Positions 27,313-40,791 of a DNA stretch of 64,000 bases are shown here, piece by piece. A program made the position numbers and the translations under genes. Under the pieces are notes generated by a model that worked only from the letters and a program-made list of their open reading frames with translations, had not been told where the DNA came from and did not search any database. How positions within the stretch are numbered: position 1 is the first letter of the stretch; each line of letters opens with the position of its first letter. Source of the stretch: Archegozetes longisetosus (taxonomy: Eukaryota > Arthropoda > Arachnida > Sarcoptiformes > Trhypochthoniidae); assembly GCA_018873245.2 (NCBI GenBank), contig JAEMBT020000007.1:5673129-5737128 (forward strand). Direction: 5' to 3'.

Positions 27313-28730
27313 ATCTAAATATATTGCCAGGTCATTGCTATAAAGTCCAGCTTCAATTGGAAAAACACTGCAGATATCACTTACTTGACCCTATTGTCAA
27401 ATTAAAACTTATTCAGTTTATTCAAATGCTTTTAAGTATATATATTTTTATCCCTATTTATTAGACACACCTTATTCCAAGTCTACTTTTAAACTTATGA
27501 ACTGGATGAAGTAATTTACAAATTGATTGAGCTAAACAAAAGCAAAATTGGAAGAGATGATTAAAATTTTTAAATTTATAATTTTCCGAGGTATCCCTTC
27601 AAACGCATCTATAGAACTGCATAACTTTGAAAACCTAACTTTACTTTTTGACTCGTTTAAACATGTGATTATTGTTATTTTTCTTCAACAAATAACAGTT
27701 TACTAACAATTGAGACTTAATTCCGTCACTGCTTGAAAAAATTACATTAGTTTAATTGCACGTTTGGTCATTTGTCTATTTATATCTCAGTATTACAGCT
27801 GAGAATAATAAATGTATTGAATTGATGTAGCAAATCTAAAAGATTCCTGATAGCTAATGATATATTATAGCATTACATTGACGAAAATCAAATGCTGACC
27901 ACTGACCTGAGCTTTCTCTCTATCCATTTCAGTCATACAATATTGTCTAGAATTATACTTATAAGTTAGAAAAGTTTTTTATTTTGTTCACATTTCTTAT
28001 TTTGATTATAGTCTATATGACAAATGCATCTATACTCTCCTGTTTCTAAAGTGATAACTTTGAAGCAATAGTTTTTCATACTTATTCTCTTAAACAAATT
28101 TGACACTAACCTACTGGCAAATAAGAAACAAAATTGATTTGAAACAGTTAAGAAAAACTAGAATTTGGAAAAAGTAAATTGACATATGAAAAGTGAATTA
28201 GTTAGTGAAAAGTTATTAACTGATAATTTTGTATAATCAGATTAGTTAGGATGAGAGGAGAACATAATTGAGAGCACTACGCGCAGCAATAACTTTTTAT
28301 CATTTAGCACAAAAATCAAATATTCAGTACTGAATAAAAAAACTATCACTCTATTTATGCCTAAAAGGTTTATCTCATCTCATGTTAAAAGAGGTTCTGA
28401 TTAATTAAAAGGTCTGCTCTTCAACTGTTACAACGTGTCTCAGTAATTGAATTGAGTCTAAACAGACAGCTTCTGATGCTCTCACACTTACTAAAGTTAA
28501 TATATTCTGATAACTCGACTAATGGTATTCAAACTTTTTTGGATTGAAATCAATTTCATCAAAGCTTATGAAACATTGAATCTGTACATGGAAAGGAGAG
28601 TTTACTCTGACCGTCAAATACTGTTTTGTCAGAAAGAGTTGAAGTTTCAATTACTTTTGAAATATATAAAATCTATCTGCCATTCAAGATTTAGCAAAAA
28701 GTTTCTTGCGTTTGGTGAGGTCGTACACTC
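27313..28730. other. Gene-free AT-rich stretch
   Basis: Nothing supported on either strand. The open frame at 28522-28833 overlaps the transposon end at 28731 and shows no family similarity. Confidence 0.5.
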
Positions 28731-28790
28731 AGTGGTGAAGAGGGGGTCGAGGGTGCTGCGCATCCCAGCTCAAATCTCTCACCAAATTGA
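28731..28790 (+). mobile_element. hAT-like transposon end (relic)
   Basis: CAGTGGTGAAGAGGGGGTCG begins a GC-rich block that continues to about 28790. It shares the CAGTGG start and the following purine-rich layout with the element at 53968-54216. This is common at the ends of CAGTGGCG-type elements. No right end was found, so the total length is unknown. Confidence 0.45.
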
Positions 28791-30148
28791 CGGCAAGTTT
28801 TCTGTAGTTTTGAGTTTTCTTTATTTGTTGTAATTGCTGCAACACAAAGTAAAAGTAATGAATAATTCAATGTAAAACCATGGCACAGTAGATTTTACAT
28901 CGTAGAGCATATATTCTATCAAGTTCAATATGATTAGTGTAACCCATGAGAAATTATCTAGCTTCGCCATTAAGTATGCTTGTGTTTTTTAAAGTTAGAT
29001 TAGCGAGCGTGTTTCGTATCAATGCCAAAGCTTCTCTGGACTTTTCATACGATCAGCAACTTTGGGTTTTTTGCTTTGATCTGCACGCATTGTTGCAAAT
29101 TCAAATTCATTTAAGATTAGATAACAGGAGTAAGGACCGAGCTTTTCTTAACTCAACTTATGAAACGTGGTTTTGAACAATGTAGAAACATTTAGGCACT
29201 AAAGCTCTTTCGTTTTTTCATTGATTAAAGAGTGATGAAAGCAGTGAAAAGCAGTGCACAACAAGAATGTTTCAAACAGAATGAAGTAATAAATGTCAAA
29301 ATTATGGACGCAAAATTTGAGTACTGACTGGAGATGTGTGAAAATATTCTAGTTTGCAGAATAAATAATTCAAATGAAATCTGAATGGTTAAACATATTT
29401 TGGTAAAGATAAATATTGAATTGTTTAACTGTGGTTGGAGCTTCCCATGAGGTTAACCGATATATAAATAAAGCATTATTCTGACTGAATAACGTATTCG
29501 CATGCATGTAATGAGTAGTTCAGTTTAAAAAGATTGACACTTACTGTTCTAAACAATAGACAACTTCAAACACAGACATACAAAAACTAAATTCAATATA
29601 TCATTCTAACCTAGCTTATCTTAATATAGAATATTTCAATAACACCAATGCTATGAAATCCTTAAACCAAAAACATTTCATATACAGTACGTACGGAGTA
29701 GGAAAAATTAAATTCAACATAACTTTCTATCTGATAATCAAGTTATTGTAAATATATTTATTTTTATAGAAGAATTTCAGGACATTGAAAAAGTGCTGTG
29801 TAGCAGAAATAATCAGAATCAAATAGATTGATATGTAAAATAGAAAAGGAGTACATTTTTTGATAGATTGCTAGGAAAATGGGTGAATAGATATACAAAA
29901 ACTACGGCGTTTATGAGATAGAATCAATTTAATTTATTTAAAAATACAGTATTTCACGTATAGGTTCCAACGCCTTTCAGAGTGTGGTATAAAGTCTAGA
30001 CTGAATCTTTAAAAATATTCAGTTTTTTCCTCGTTTCCTAATCAAGTTAAAAATGTACTGTTATTTATTCAGTTTATGGCCGAATAAAATCATTTCAGAC
30101 ATCCATCAGATGCCTTAATGATGATTTTTTTATACACGTACACGTGCT
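28791..30148. other. Gene-free AT-rich stretch
   Basis: No coding or RNA feature supported. The 76-codon open frame at 28946-29176 has no recognisable domain. Confidence 0.5.
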
Positions 30149-30322
30149 CAAGTATCTCGATATAGTGAATCGTAGGAGACTGACATTTTTTATGACTCCA
30201 TAACTAGGTTTTACTATAAAGAAGTTGTTGGGAATTAGTTAACGTGTTTCGGGGCCAGAATATTGCTTTCACTACAGTACATATTCAGGTTTACTACAGT
30301 ACAGTTTATTACAGTACATATA
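30149..30322. repeat. Degenerate pogo/Tigger MITE with TACAGTACA repeats
   Basis: CAAGTATCTCGATATAGTGA at 30149 is very close to the left end of the MITE at 47895. About 120 bases on, TTTCACTACAGTACA could be a damaged right end. It is followed by two more TTACAGTACA-like units (TTTACTACAGTACA, TTTATTACAGTACA) up to 30319. The right boundary is uncertain. Confidence 0.4.
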
Positions 30323-33300
30323 AAACTTATAAAATAGCATTACTATTATTACTAAGTTATTTGATAACTAATAATGTTATATCTAATTACAAATACTAAG
30401 CCTCATTTCTTATTGGTTCAAACAATACAGTAAAGAAAATATAGTCTTCAGCCTTAAAATTGTCGAATTGAAAAACCATCAATCATTGGTCATTATATTG
30501 ACTTTGAGTTGATTTGAGTCGAAAATGATATCCAATTTGATACAAAATTTGAAAATCTATTTGGATTTGGTAGAAAAACAGTGATGCTGCTTTTGGCTCG
30601 AGAACTGAAAAGTTGGTGTGAAAGAAAAAAATAATGACAACACATTGCTATAACACACTCATGGCTAAAGTATCGCATTGTCAAAGTTGTTTCCTAACGC
30701 TGTCTTCAAAAGAATAACTTGATATACAGTCCTATATATGTCTATAGATATAATTTTGATGAGAATAAGAAGGTATTCGTAGAGGATGATTAACTGATTG
30801 TGGAAAAAGTGTCTATTATTTGATTGATATGATTGTGAATAGTTGGCATTACAATATATGAAAAGAGCAAATAATTCAATCTATAACTATAAATGAACAT
30901 ATGAAAAAGTTTCACATCAATTTATCGATCCATTCCAGTAGAGAAACAATGTTATGTAGACTCAGATAGCCATTTATACGACTATTGAAATTGTATGTTA
31001 CTCTAGATGCTCTCTATTTTTAGATCGAATATCTTCTTTATACTATTGTCTTTCCAAATTCAATGTTAAGGCAAACGAGCCATGGATTTGAATAAATTGA
31101 TTACTCTCAAAGATAATTTGTGAGAAGCTATCAAACATCACTAGCGACTAGTATATGTCATGAATATTTGTTTCTATTACTAGCATACAAATGATCGATA
31201 GCTAGTTCCTAATCCTCTCAATATCTCGAGCATTCTTGTTAGACAACACCTTATCTAAGTTATTAGATATCCTTTTAATTGTTTTATTGCAATCATATAA
31301 TCAAACTCAGCAAATAACACATGAATTCAGTATGAAATAGATCAAGAGCTTCATTCAATTTCGATAGGATAGGATACAGAAGAGTAGTTTTTTCAACTCA
31401 AAAACCAATTCTGTTTGTAATGCAAAAAAGCGTTGTCTCAATCAGCATAACATTAAACTAAGTTGAAGTTGTCTGGCAACTCATAGATTGACAGAATCGA
31501 TGATTTGAAAATGTTGAAAGGTAAGGATTTGGCCAGAAAAATAGTATGATTGAAGGATGTGTTTGACAATCTATTAGAGTAGTGCTGACTGTATGCGATG
31601 TTTTGTTTGGAGTTAATTGCTTTCATTATTTATTAACAAAAGGCAACTTCTAATAAAAGCAATTGAATCATGTCTAACAATAACCAGATATCTGTGAACT
31701 TAAACAGTGGTTAAGATACTTGATTATTGTTCATAGCATTCGGTTGCAATACAGTATGTAAGCCATCATATAATAATCCTAAATGATATATAAAGCCACT
31801 AAGGATTGTATTCAGATAAATATTAGGCTCGATTAACCAGTTCTGATAACCAAAATTGACCCACATTTTCACAATGGAAATTTGACTCAAACCAGCAAAA
31901 ATTACTCATTCACTCAGCAATTTATTACTTATCTGTATATTGCGTTATTTTAGTTAAACAGCTGAGTCTAAAATTTTGGGCAATATAGCGATCAATAAAA
32001 TGGTTGAGAACAGGAAGCTTGCTAACAATAGGTTAAACTTAGAAAGGATAGTGTGTTAAGTGATGTTTAAAGTGATCATCTGGAACAATTTAAAGTGAAA
32101 AGTTTTAGTTTGATTAAAGTTTAATAATAAAATAGATGTAACTATCAATTATTTATCCATTACACGATCACGTGTTCACAAGTGATTTACAGTATAGTTT
32201 AATTGACGATTATTACATGATTATTACACGACCATAAAACATAGAAACTTTCATCATTTACTCTTTTATAGCTTGCTCTTTGTAGACATATTACATAAAA
32301 TGATAGTATACTAGCTTATAAGCCTGGTATCGTTGGAAAAAACAACGCGTGTGCATTTTATTCAAATATTAAAACAATGCTAATATGGAAACATTTTCAA
32401 ACTCGTTTCCATTAACCAACCAAGACTTACTCTCCTAGAATCAAATTAAATCAATTATCCATTTTAGTCTATCAGCCAAATGCAATTTATTTGAGTAGTA
32501 TTTTTAAGGGGAATGCCTGGAGGTTGAAATTGATTTAGTTTGGACAGTACTAGTCTTGTAATGTCACAGCTACTGTCAATACTGCTCGCACAATTGATGT
32601 TAATTCTTGTGTGACAAACAAACTCTCACCTTCTTACCATCAAAGAGAACTCAAATTTTGCCTAATCTAAACTCTATTTGTGTTGAACTGTTCCAATAAA
32701 ATATTCTATTGTTGTAAATGTTTCAGTTGCAAATCATGCTCTTTACAGCTTTTCTCATCTTTTTTAATGCGAGCAATTGAGTAATAATGCGCCAAAACTT
32801 GACACTTAAAAAGTTTTTTCAAAGTTAATCATAATTATTAGTCAATAAGTAAAAAATAGAATTTATTAAGAAATAGAGTAAATATTGTGTTGGACTAGAC
32901 TAAAATTAAAGTCCATTCGACAGCAAAATATCTAAAAGAAAAGCAATTGAAATCAATTGAAACCATTTATCATTGAGTTTATATCTCTAATGCATTCCAA
33001 GTCTTGTTTCTAACGATTCAGTTTAACATATTGTCTGTCATTTGAATTGCTAATTCCCCTGTATCATTAGTGTCATAGTTCGCTATAAAGTATAGACTTT
33101 TTTAGATACTTTCAAATATCTATGGATTTTATATTATCACTAAGTTTTAGTGAAGCAAAATTCTCTTAACGAAATTGATTTACTTTAGGAGCCTTATGTT
33201 GGCAGAGATGCAGTTTATTTACTACCAAGAAGAGCGAGATAGTTTTTTACAATTTTTCAGTCATGTATCTTTTACTTAACTTATGATACACTTATCCAAT

Positions 33301-34818
33301 TTTTATTATTACAAACAATCTCAAGCTTTCCCAATCAAAACTTAACAAACATCTTACATATTAGCTAAGGTTCAAGTTTACAGTTTATAATATCATTGAG
33401 AGATTGGATCGCTTTTCTATTGAACATTAATCATAAATATATAGGCTACTGTCAAACTCTCATTAAGCCAGTTCTCCATTAGGCCAATTCTTTATTCTGC
33501 GCGTGTATCGAGTATTATATCACTAGAGATAAAGCAAGAAATGATGCAAAGCATGAGCAGAAACTCGGCTCAACGCTAGAAGACTTAAATACCTTAGATT
33601 CTGATCCAATTATACATGAAAGTCATACTTTGAAAATAGTAATTCAAATGCATTTTTCAGATTAGTGCCACAGATATTTTTTTTTGATCAACCTAATTGC
33701 TTTGAAATAAAACATTTTTTTCAATAAACAAAGAAGCTCTCAAACACATGAGTTTCAGGCTCTATAATCTTTGAGGATTCTTTGAAAACTAGAGCGTAAA
33801 TGCATTGCGACATATTCTAGGAGTTTATTTTCAGAATAAAAAGATCAGTTTTAAAAGTAAGATCAGCATAAATAGCCTTATGCTGATGATTATTAATGAT
33901 AAATAGAAGCAGAACTACTCGGCAATGATAGACACTTGACATAAAAATTTGACCATAACTTGGAAAATCTGGCATCTATTATGACCATTGATAGAGTAGA
34001 TGATTGGGATGGTTGCTATATTTTATAAGCTATAATATTTGACTTTTGACAACTTTATTTTGCTTTTAGTGTCACTTTCAATTTTATCGCCTCTGCTCTG
34101 TTAAACTCAAGTAATGGTCATTCACATTATTCAGTCTAAAGAGCGGTTGCGATCCAGTAAATAGATTATTCCACATGAAAGGCTGTAAAAATTTTTGCTA
34201 ACATCAAACACTTCTCTCCCTTCCATCCTTTCTATTACTATTCATTTGACCAACAACTTCTTTCAGTATAAACCAGATAGATTTGCTCTTCCAAAAATAG
34301 ATATCAACTTTTTCAATGGAAAATATTTTCAATTAAATCATCCTTATATTTGCATCGTTTGACAATTTGATAGGTTTCTATCCACCAATTCGACGGATTT
34401 TCATTCATGAGCAAGCATTTTATCGCAAAATCTCAAACTTTTGTTCATTTGGGAACACATTTTTTAATGTTTACCAATTTGAAGAACTAGTTGAATAAAT
34501 ATTTAACTTTTGATTTTCCTGATTGATAAGTTCCTTGATAGCATTAATTCTATTGTTATCAGTAATTTGTAGGCAAGTATTTTAACAAACTTCAGTACTG
34601 ACAACTATTCGAGCAAATCAAATGTGGGGTAATGTGGACTGAGATCAGAAGAGTCACAACGAGGAGTAAGAAAGACCTATGAGATGAAAGTCATGCGGAA
34701 CACACGCTATACCTAATGCTTATAGGGCTGTGATATGAGCGAAATGTCAAAATATGAATGCGAGTCACTTTTACCGATCAATATTTGCCCAAATCCTGCA
34801 TCCCTTGCAATGTCTTAC
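30323..34818. other. Gene-free AT-rich stretch
   Basis: No supported gene. A short 16-base duplication, CATTAAGCCAGTTCTC then CATTAGGCCAATTCTT, lies at about 33461-33492, followed by a GC-richer scrap (CTGCGCGTGTATCGAG). Both look like old transposon fragments. Confidence 0.45.
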
Positions 34819-34891
34819 ATGACAAATATGCTAAACAAACGCATGAATTCCCACTTCATATCCATAAAACTTATGTCTCCAATAGGTGTGT
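34819..34891 (-). CDS. Possible internal exon of an unidentified minus-strand gene
   Basis: On the minus strand an open frame reading GDISFMDMKWEFMRLFSIFV runs directly into AT|GTAAGA, a strong splice donor at 34818-34817; the in-frame stop after it would be intronic. A possible acceptor (TATAAAAG) precedes it at 34892, giving a 73-base exon. I recognise no family. Codon texture is somewhat better than the background, but the acceptor has no pyrimidine tract and no partner exon was found, so this may be chance. Confidence 0.12.
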
Positions 34892-35386
34892 CTTTTATAG
34901 TATTGCTATTATTTATTTCAATAATCGAAATCCGCTTTAACGTTATTTTTACGGTTTATTAGTCATTTATCTTATCATATATACAGCGGATTGAAAACAG
35001 ATACAAACAAATGAAACACCTTCTTATTAGAAAGAATATGTTTTCATATCGTGTACTATAAGTCAAATCAATCGCAATCTTCCTTCAAATAAAATCCCTC
35101 CCTTTTCGTCGTCAATATTGTCACAATTGTTACTCATTTTTTCCGCTCTTTTTCTGTCATAAGTGATAGTTTTGTCTGTTTTCCTACCTATAAATATTAA
35201 AACTATAAGAAATAACTTTTATCGACACATTCTAAATTTGAAATTCTTTCGAAACAATATTCAAAATGCATGGAAAATTTCATGGTTTTCAGACCTTTGG
35301 TACCAGTAGTGAAGGTCTTACACTAGAATCAAGTAACTGTGGTTAGTCTCAATGTAATGTATAGAAAACACAATCAATAGAGTGAG

Positions 35387-35390
<4 letters not shown>
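34892..35390. other. Gene-free stretch before the GA tract
   Basis: Nothing supported. The open frame on the plus strand at 34735-34962 is opposite the possible exon and is not a recognisable protein. Confidence 0.4.

Positions 35391-35444
<54 letters not shown>
35391..35444 (+). repeat. (GA)27 microsatellite
   Basis: 54 bases of uninterrupted GA, the longest simple repeat in the window and therefore probably length-polymorphic. Any frame through it gives an artificial Ser-Leu or Glu-Arg run. Confidence 0.98.
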
Positions 35445-35450
<6 letters not shown>

Positions 35451-38061
35451 CCAATTCCCAAAGTAAACGAATATGTGTTATGGTTCAGAGAATCGGTTTG
35501 AGTTCCCTTGTTTATTAAAATTATTCTCATAGAATCAGGTTATATGATAGATAAATATTTGGTGAATGCATTTTTGTCATACCTAATGTTTTTGAGATGA
35601 TAGGAAAGTCTTAATAAGATACATAATAATGCTGCTCAGGATAGTCGTCTAGATCAGAATTCTCATTCCGACAAATTAGAACTAGATCTTTAAATTCTTT
35701 GACAAAAACATATTTCATGCCTTCAATAAGTACTTTGTGAAATTATATTTTTCTACCTAAATACACGAAAATAGGAGAATCTATCTTATTGTTCTTCAAG
35801 ATTTAAATACACTTTCGTTGGAAACCCTCGTGGACAAGAATTTAATAAAAAAAAGTATCTTTTTATATGTAACTAAGAATTTTTTGAAAATTTGATATCG
35901 AGTCAGAACTAGTGATCAGCGACTACTCTCCCATGTAATTCTTTTATACAGTGTTTGTTTTAAAAATACATTTTCGCAATTTTATTTGTTTTCGTTATTT
36001 TAATGGTATGAGTTTTTATCCTACTCTACGGTTACGTTTGATAGGCTTTCAGTATTTTATTGCATTACGTTTTATATAACTTTAAAATGATAGTAAAAAT
36101 GCTTTAGGCGTTTCAATTGAAAAATTCAAACATTTCTCACATGAAATGAAATGCCAGCCAAATATAGATTAAATCTATTTCTCTTTCTTATCTTTACTTC
36201 TGACTCTAATCGAAAGAACAAATTGAAATTGAGAATAATTTTGCAATCTTATTGCATCTTTGGCTTGAAGTGGTGTACAAATTTGTTCTATAATCTAATA
36301 TAAATTATTCTCCTGAAAAGATTAGAGTTATTTTGGGCAATAAAAAACAATTATATAATAAATAGATCAACTTTAATTAAGTTTTTCAGGCAAACAATAA
36401 ATTGAGAAAAACTGCACATTATATCAATATAAAGAGAAAAACTTAGATTTTTTGTTCAATTTAATTACTAACAAACAAGTAAGAAGTGGTCATTTTTGTT
36501 GAGACATCGCTTCTAATCTTATTTAAAGTAAGTACTTGTCTCTCATCGAGTTCTTTAAATTAAGTTTATTAAATAGCTCTTCATTTTCTAAATGATCTCT
36601 TTTTAAGTGTTCAAACATGTTATTCGTATTCTTAGCTTATTGTCTGAGAACAATTGAGTGTTGGTGTTTGGTGGCTCACATAAATTTGAACTACAGATAC
36701 AATCTTTGTTCAGTTACTTTTTTGCTTTACTAGAATGTACATTAGATAATTATAATTATTTGCATATTTCATGTTGTTCTAATATGTACTATGATAAATG
36801 CAAGAATCCTCTTATGATATATGCTATTTCTTTCGAGTAAACTCCTAAAGATATGTTTACGCGAACATTTTATTCAGTAATAAATCAATTCACTTATCAA
36901 ACGTTTGGTTTGCTCTATCTTCAGAAAAAATTCAATTAGAATCAAGATCCTTATTAAAGATTAATAATTTCATAGTAAAAAGTACAATGTTGGAGAACTG
37001 GTTCGAAACGTTTGGTATGAGCCCTAAACCAATAATTAACATGAAAAACTACAACAAGTTGTGTTATTCATTAATCATCAGTATAGATATTTTATTGTTC
37101 AAGTTTAGGTGAAAAGTATGACCAAATTTCAAATATTCTTATACCAGTTGTAATTTGCTCGAATCATTACCTAATTCAGGATATGTTTATTAAATTGTGA
37201 TCAAAGTGACTTTTTCAGGCAATGAGCGAATCCAATAAAAATATGGAAACCAAAACTCTTCTCTATGCGAATAAGTTATAAATCATTTTTATATTTATTC
37301 CCAAATTATGTTGAAAAACATAAGCAAAAAATCCTCCATCAAATATTAGATTTATTTCAGAATAAAAATGACATAAATTTTGCAGAGCATAAAATATTCG
37401 CATACTTAACTGGGAAAAGATATGTTCAACAGAGTTCGTATTAATGAGATTAAATTCTTATACAATCAATAAGATGAGAAATATCATATATGATCAATAC
37501 ATTTATGCCTATACAATACATTTACTAGTTAAAGCTTGTTAATTAAATTGAAACTATTCAGTCATATAATTTTGTTGACTTGAGACCTAATTTACACTAC
37601 GGACGAACTGATAGGTTCCGCGAATTGATTGATAGATAAGACTCGAGCTATGGTCTGGAATAATTCAGGCATGCTTGTGGTGGTGCCTCATAAAGCCTAA
37701 AACTATACATCAAATTAGGTTTCTTAACAGTTAATGTGAGAATCCCATGAATTCTATGTATAAGTTCCAAACTAATTCCCTAGGTATCTAACCTCTTAAA
37801 TTACAAATTGTTACACAAGAAACTGATGCCTATATATTAATACAATTGATTATTAGATCTTTAACAAAAGACCATTAGGATTCAGTCTATGTCCGTCAGT
37901 TATAGCAATTTTCATGCAATTCTTAGCTAATGAAATCACGCAATGGATGGTATTGCATTACTCTCGAAGAAGCTTCTTAATTTTGAGCCAGAATTCTCTG
38001 ATTGGTCTAGAATTTTCTCAAAGCTAGTATAACTTTAAAGAATAAGTTAAGTTATGCTCTT
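35445..38061. other. Gene-free AT-rich stretch
   Basis: No coding, RNA or repeat feature supported. A slightly GC-richer patch lies near 37610-37700 without recognisable content. Confidence 0.5.
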
Positions 38062-38305
38062 GTTTAAGACTTGTGCAAAGTTGGGTATTGGAGAGTGATG
38101 TGGTTGCCACAAAATATTCTATGTCTAGTGCGCCAAGCCCGTCATTTCCCTTACCTGACTAAATATACTACCATTATCATTGTTACATTAAGTTAAGTTA
38201 GGTTAGGCGGGAGAATGGCGCGCGTAGCGCACTAGAAATAGGAAAATATTATTGTGGTAACGACATGACTTCCTAATACCAAACCCCCTACATGAATTAT
38301 AAACC
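38062..38305. mobile_element. Foldback MITE, family A, copy 2 (about 244 bp)
   Basis: The ends are long inverted repeats. TTGGGTATTGGAGAGTGATG (38081 on) matches the reverse complement of CATGACTTCCTAATACCAAA. Further in, GTGGTTGCCACAA faces TTGTGGTAACGAC and CTAGTGCGC faces GCGCACTAG. The middle carries TTAAGTTAGGTTAGGCGGG. It aligns along its whole length with 727-959. No open frame is present. The CpG-rich core (GGCGCGCGTAGCGC) stands out from the background. Confidence 0.8.
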
Positions 38306-39637
38306 TCAGTGTACCATAAATTCTTTAGAAATGTTACAGATCGACTACTCATGTTGACCACTCTTATCGTTTAAGCTTTAACCAATATTTGCTATATAAC
38401 AATATAACTAAATAATAAATTATTTGTGAGAAACCTATCCATTTTATTGATAGCTAATTTAGTTGACTAGCAATAGAATAGGTTCTGAAAAAAGCAACTG
38501 CTATTTAAAACAAAAGTTTGTGCCAAATGATGATTTTAAATCTATTGAATAAAGTGAATCTCGAAAATGCATTTATTTGATGGTGAATCGGATTTTCAAT
38601 GTTTTTCACGAAACCTTATCACAAAAGTGGACCATCAATGATAAAATGGGCAATTCTTCACTATTGCTCTGAACTACTAGTATACTAGACTTTCTCACTT
38701 ATTGCAATGGGAAATGAGGCACATTTGCTGGAATTTCATGCCGTACGCATAATACAACTCCTGGAGAATAAGTGGATAAATAGTATTGAACTGAGTTAAG
38801 AATGGCATATCTCTAATCTATTCTATATTAAGCTCATAGGTCTTAGTCTGAAAAATACTTCTGACTCAGAATGATAAAATTTATAACATGAAAACTTTTT
38901 TTTCTACAAACATATCTTATGTATAAAAATCTTATTATATGATTTGTGTCATACATATTGAGAGAGAGGTCTAGAATTCTTAAAATATTGAATTGATTTC
39001 ATAGCTTCAGGATATGATCACTAGTAAAGCAGTAAAGTCTAACTCCAAATTGTATTTTAGCCAAAAAAGTGCTTCAATGCCATGTACTTTAGAATACATT
39101 TAAATGTGTCATATATTGCGATCAGATCTTTGCTCATCATTCAAACTAGTCAGTTGTCAGCATATTTGATAAAAGATTTCAATTTCCGTGACCTTATTTC
39201 ACAAATAGTTAAATTGTTTCGCAAACTAATGATTACATTACATCTGATTGGATTAAATGCTGTTTAAATGAATGAAAAGAGTTTCGACTGTATGTTTTGA
39301 GTAAAGTGAGGATTGTTTTAGAATAATGTTATTCAGAATCTCAATATTCTTTCAGAATATGTTGAGAGCCCAAATGACTTTTAAGGTCTTATTCTATTTT
39401 CTCTTCTCGGATAGAAGTGAAATGAAGAAAAGAATCAATGAGATAGAGATAGCCTTTTCTGGTCTTTATTGAACTAAAAATAGATTCGAAACTAACATCA
39501 AATGACTCGAAATCAATAAATTTGCCAATCGGAAGAAATGAATTTAATAGAAAAAGGATTTGGAACTTTTAATTTAGTTAACCAGTTCGTTTCATAAGCA
39601 TTTTTCAATATTTTTCTCACCTTAATAGTGTAAATGT
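38306..39637. other. Gene-free AT-rich stretch
   Basis: Nothing supported. On the minus strand, ATTAAG|GTGAGA at 39620-39619 looks like a splice donor but lies just beyond the stop codon of the small reading frame at 39638-39721. Confidence 0.4.
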
Positions 39638-39721
39638 TTAACAATCAATCACTTTTAAAATATAACAACCGATAAAAGTGCTCGCAATCGATACAAAAGT
39701 CAAGGCGAATAACAGCTTCAT
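39638..39721 (-). CDS. Small signal-peptide-like ORF or first exon
   Basis: ATG at 39721 has a fair start context (TTGAAATGAAG) and opens MKLLFALTFVSIASTF, a textbook signal peptide: Lys, hydrophobic core, small residues. The intact frame continues only to 27 residues, ending ...VIDC. Alternatively the exon ends at 39670 (ATC G|GTTGTT, phase 1, weak donor) and continues in an unidentified exon. A TATA-like motif (TATACTTTT) lies about 55 bases upstream. GC is higher than around it. No second exon was recognised; it could be chance, since T-rich codons mimic hydrophobic cores. Confidence 0.25.
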   Translation of the reverse strand: MKLLFALTFVSIASTFIGCYILKVIDC

Positions 39722-40791
39722 TTCAATTGAATTCTCATAAGAAACTACTTTCACAATCAATTTAGTTTCAAAAGTATAATGAGGGAGTGTTCTTAAAGAT
39801 AATATTACTTCTATTTTGCCAGTCAATCTCTAGTTAGAATATCTATCAGAGATGTCAAAAGAATCATTCAAACTAAAGCTCCAACTTATTAATGCGCGAG
39901 AATATTCAGAAGTAATTTCATTAATAAGTTAGCTGTGAGAAGAGGAGTCATTCAGTCGGTTAGGTCAATTTTTGCTGTAAGAATAAGAATTTGCAGCAAA
40001 ACCATTGTACATTCTAGCAAAAACTTCTTTTCAGAATCACAACAATTGTGCAGTTGTCTCAGTAATCAAGTGAGTTGTTGTACTGAACCTCAAGTTAAAC
40101 TTGAATTTGGAGAATCTATATTTTTATCTTGCAATTCAAATACTTTAGAAGATTCAAAAGTCAAATACTCGAATCACTAGCATTTGTCATTCGCAAATTA
40201 GATTTACTGAGTATCCTTTCAAAGAAGTTTTTCAGTAATCTCAAAAATGCGTTAACATTGAATTTATTTTCTATAATAAAAGAAAATTCAGTAAATTTCT
40301 ATTGAAAATTTTGACTCATTTCTGATGTTTTCTCATATGAAAATGAATAATAAGACTAATTTAATAATACTTGAAAGTAATTCTCGAAAAGAGATTTCAT
40401 ATATCTATCTGGATACGAGGATTACTCAACCAAATGAATAAATTTGTCAATGTTTTTAGAGTTGCAATTTTCCTAGAGTGTCACAAATCAACGCATAATA
40501 AATGGTTTTTTTGGCAAACTCAAGAAACTAAGCTTGTAGATCAGTTATAGACTGAAAACAGAATATTCTCTAAAAAATAAGAATAAAAAATAAGAGTCGG
40601 TTGACTAGTGAGCAAAGACCTTTCCTAATCAATAACTGAAAGCTAGTGATGCGTTTTTGATTTAACTCATTTCAACTAAAACTAAGTGACATACTATTAA
40701 TTATTTTATCTGCCAATGATTTAGACTTACGCCCAAGTGGACAGTGGTATTGACTTTACAGTTAGTACTATAAACAGCGCTCACTTTCATA
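39722..40791. other. Stretch without a supported gene
   Basis: A plus-strand open frame at 39935-40180 (81 codons, cysteine-rich in its second half) starts without ATG. It has one loosely immunoglobulin-like phrase (GESIFLSC), no conserved tryptophan and no proper splice pair, so I do not call it a gene. Confidence 0.35.

Noticed and set aside
28522-28833. 103-codon plus-strand frame
   Set aside because: It runs through the hAT-like transposon end at 28731 and has no protein family features.
38192-38206. TTAGGTTAGG resembling arthropod telomere repeats
   Set aside because: Only two units, and they belong to the palindromic element present in two copies, not to a telomeric array.
39935-40180. 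Cysteine-rich 81-codon frame with an Ig-like phrase
   Set aside because: No ATG start, no conserved Ig tryptophan and no consensus splice pair; a single phrase is not enough.
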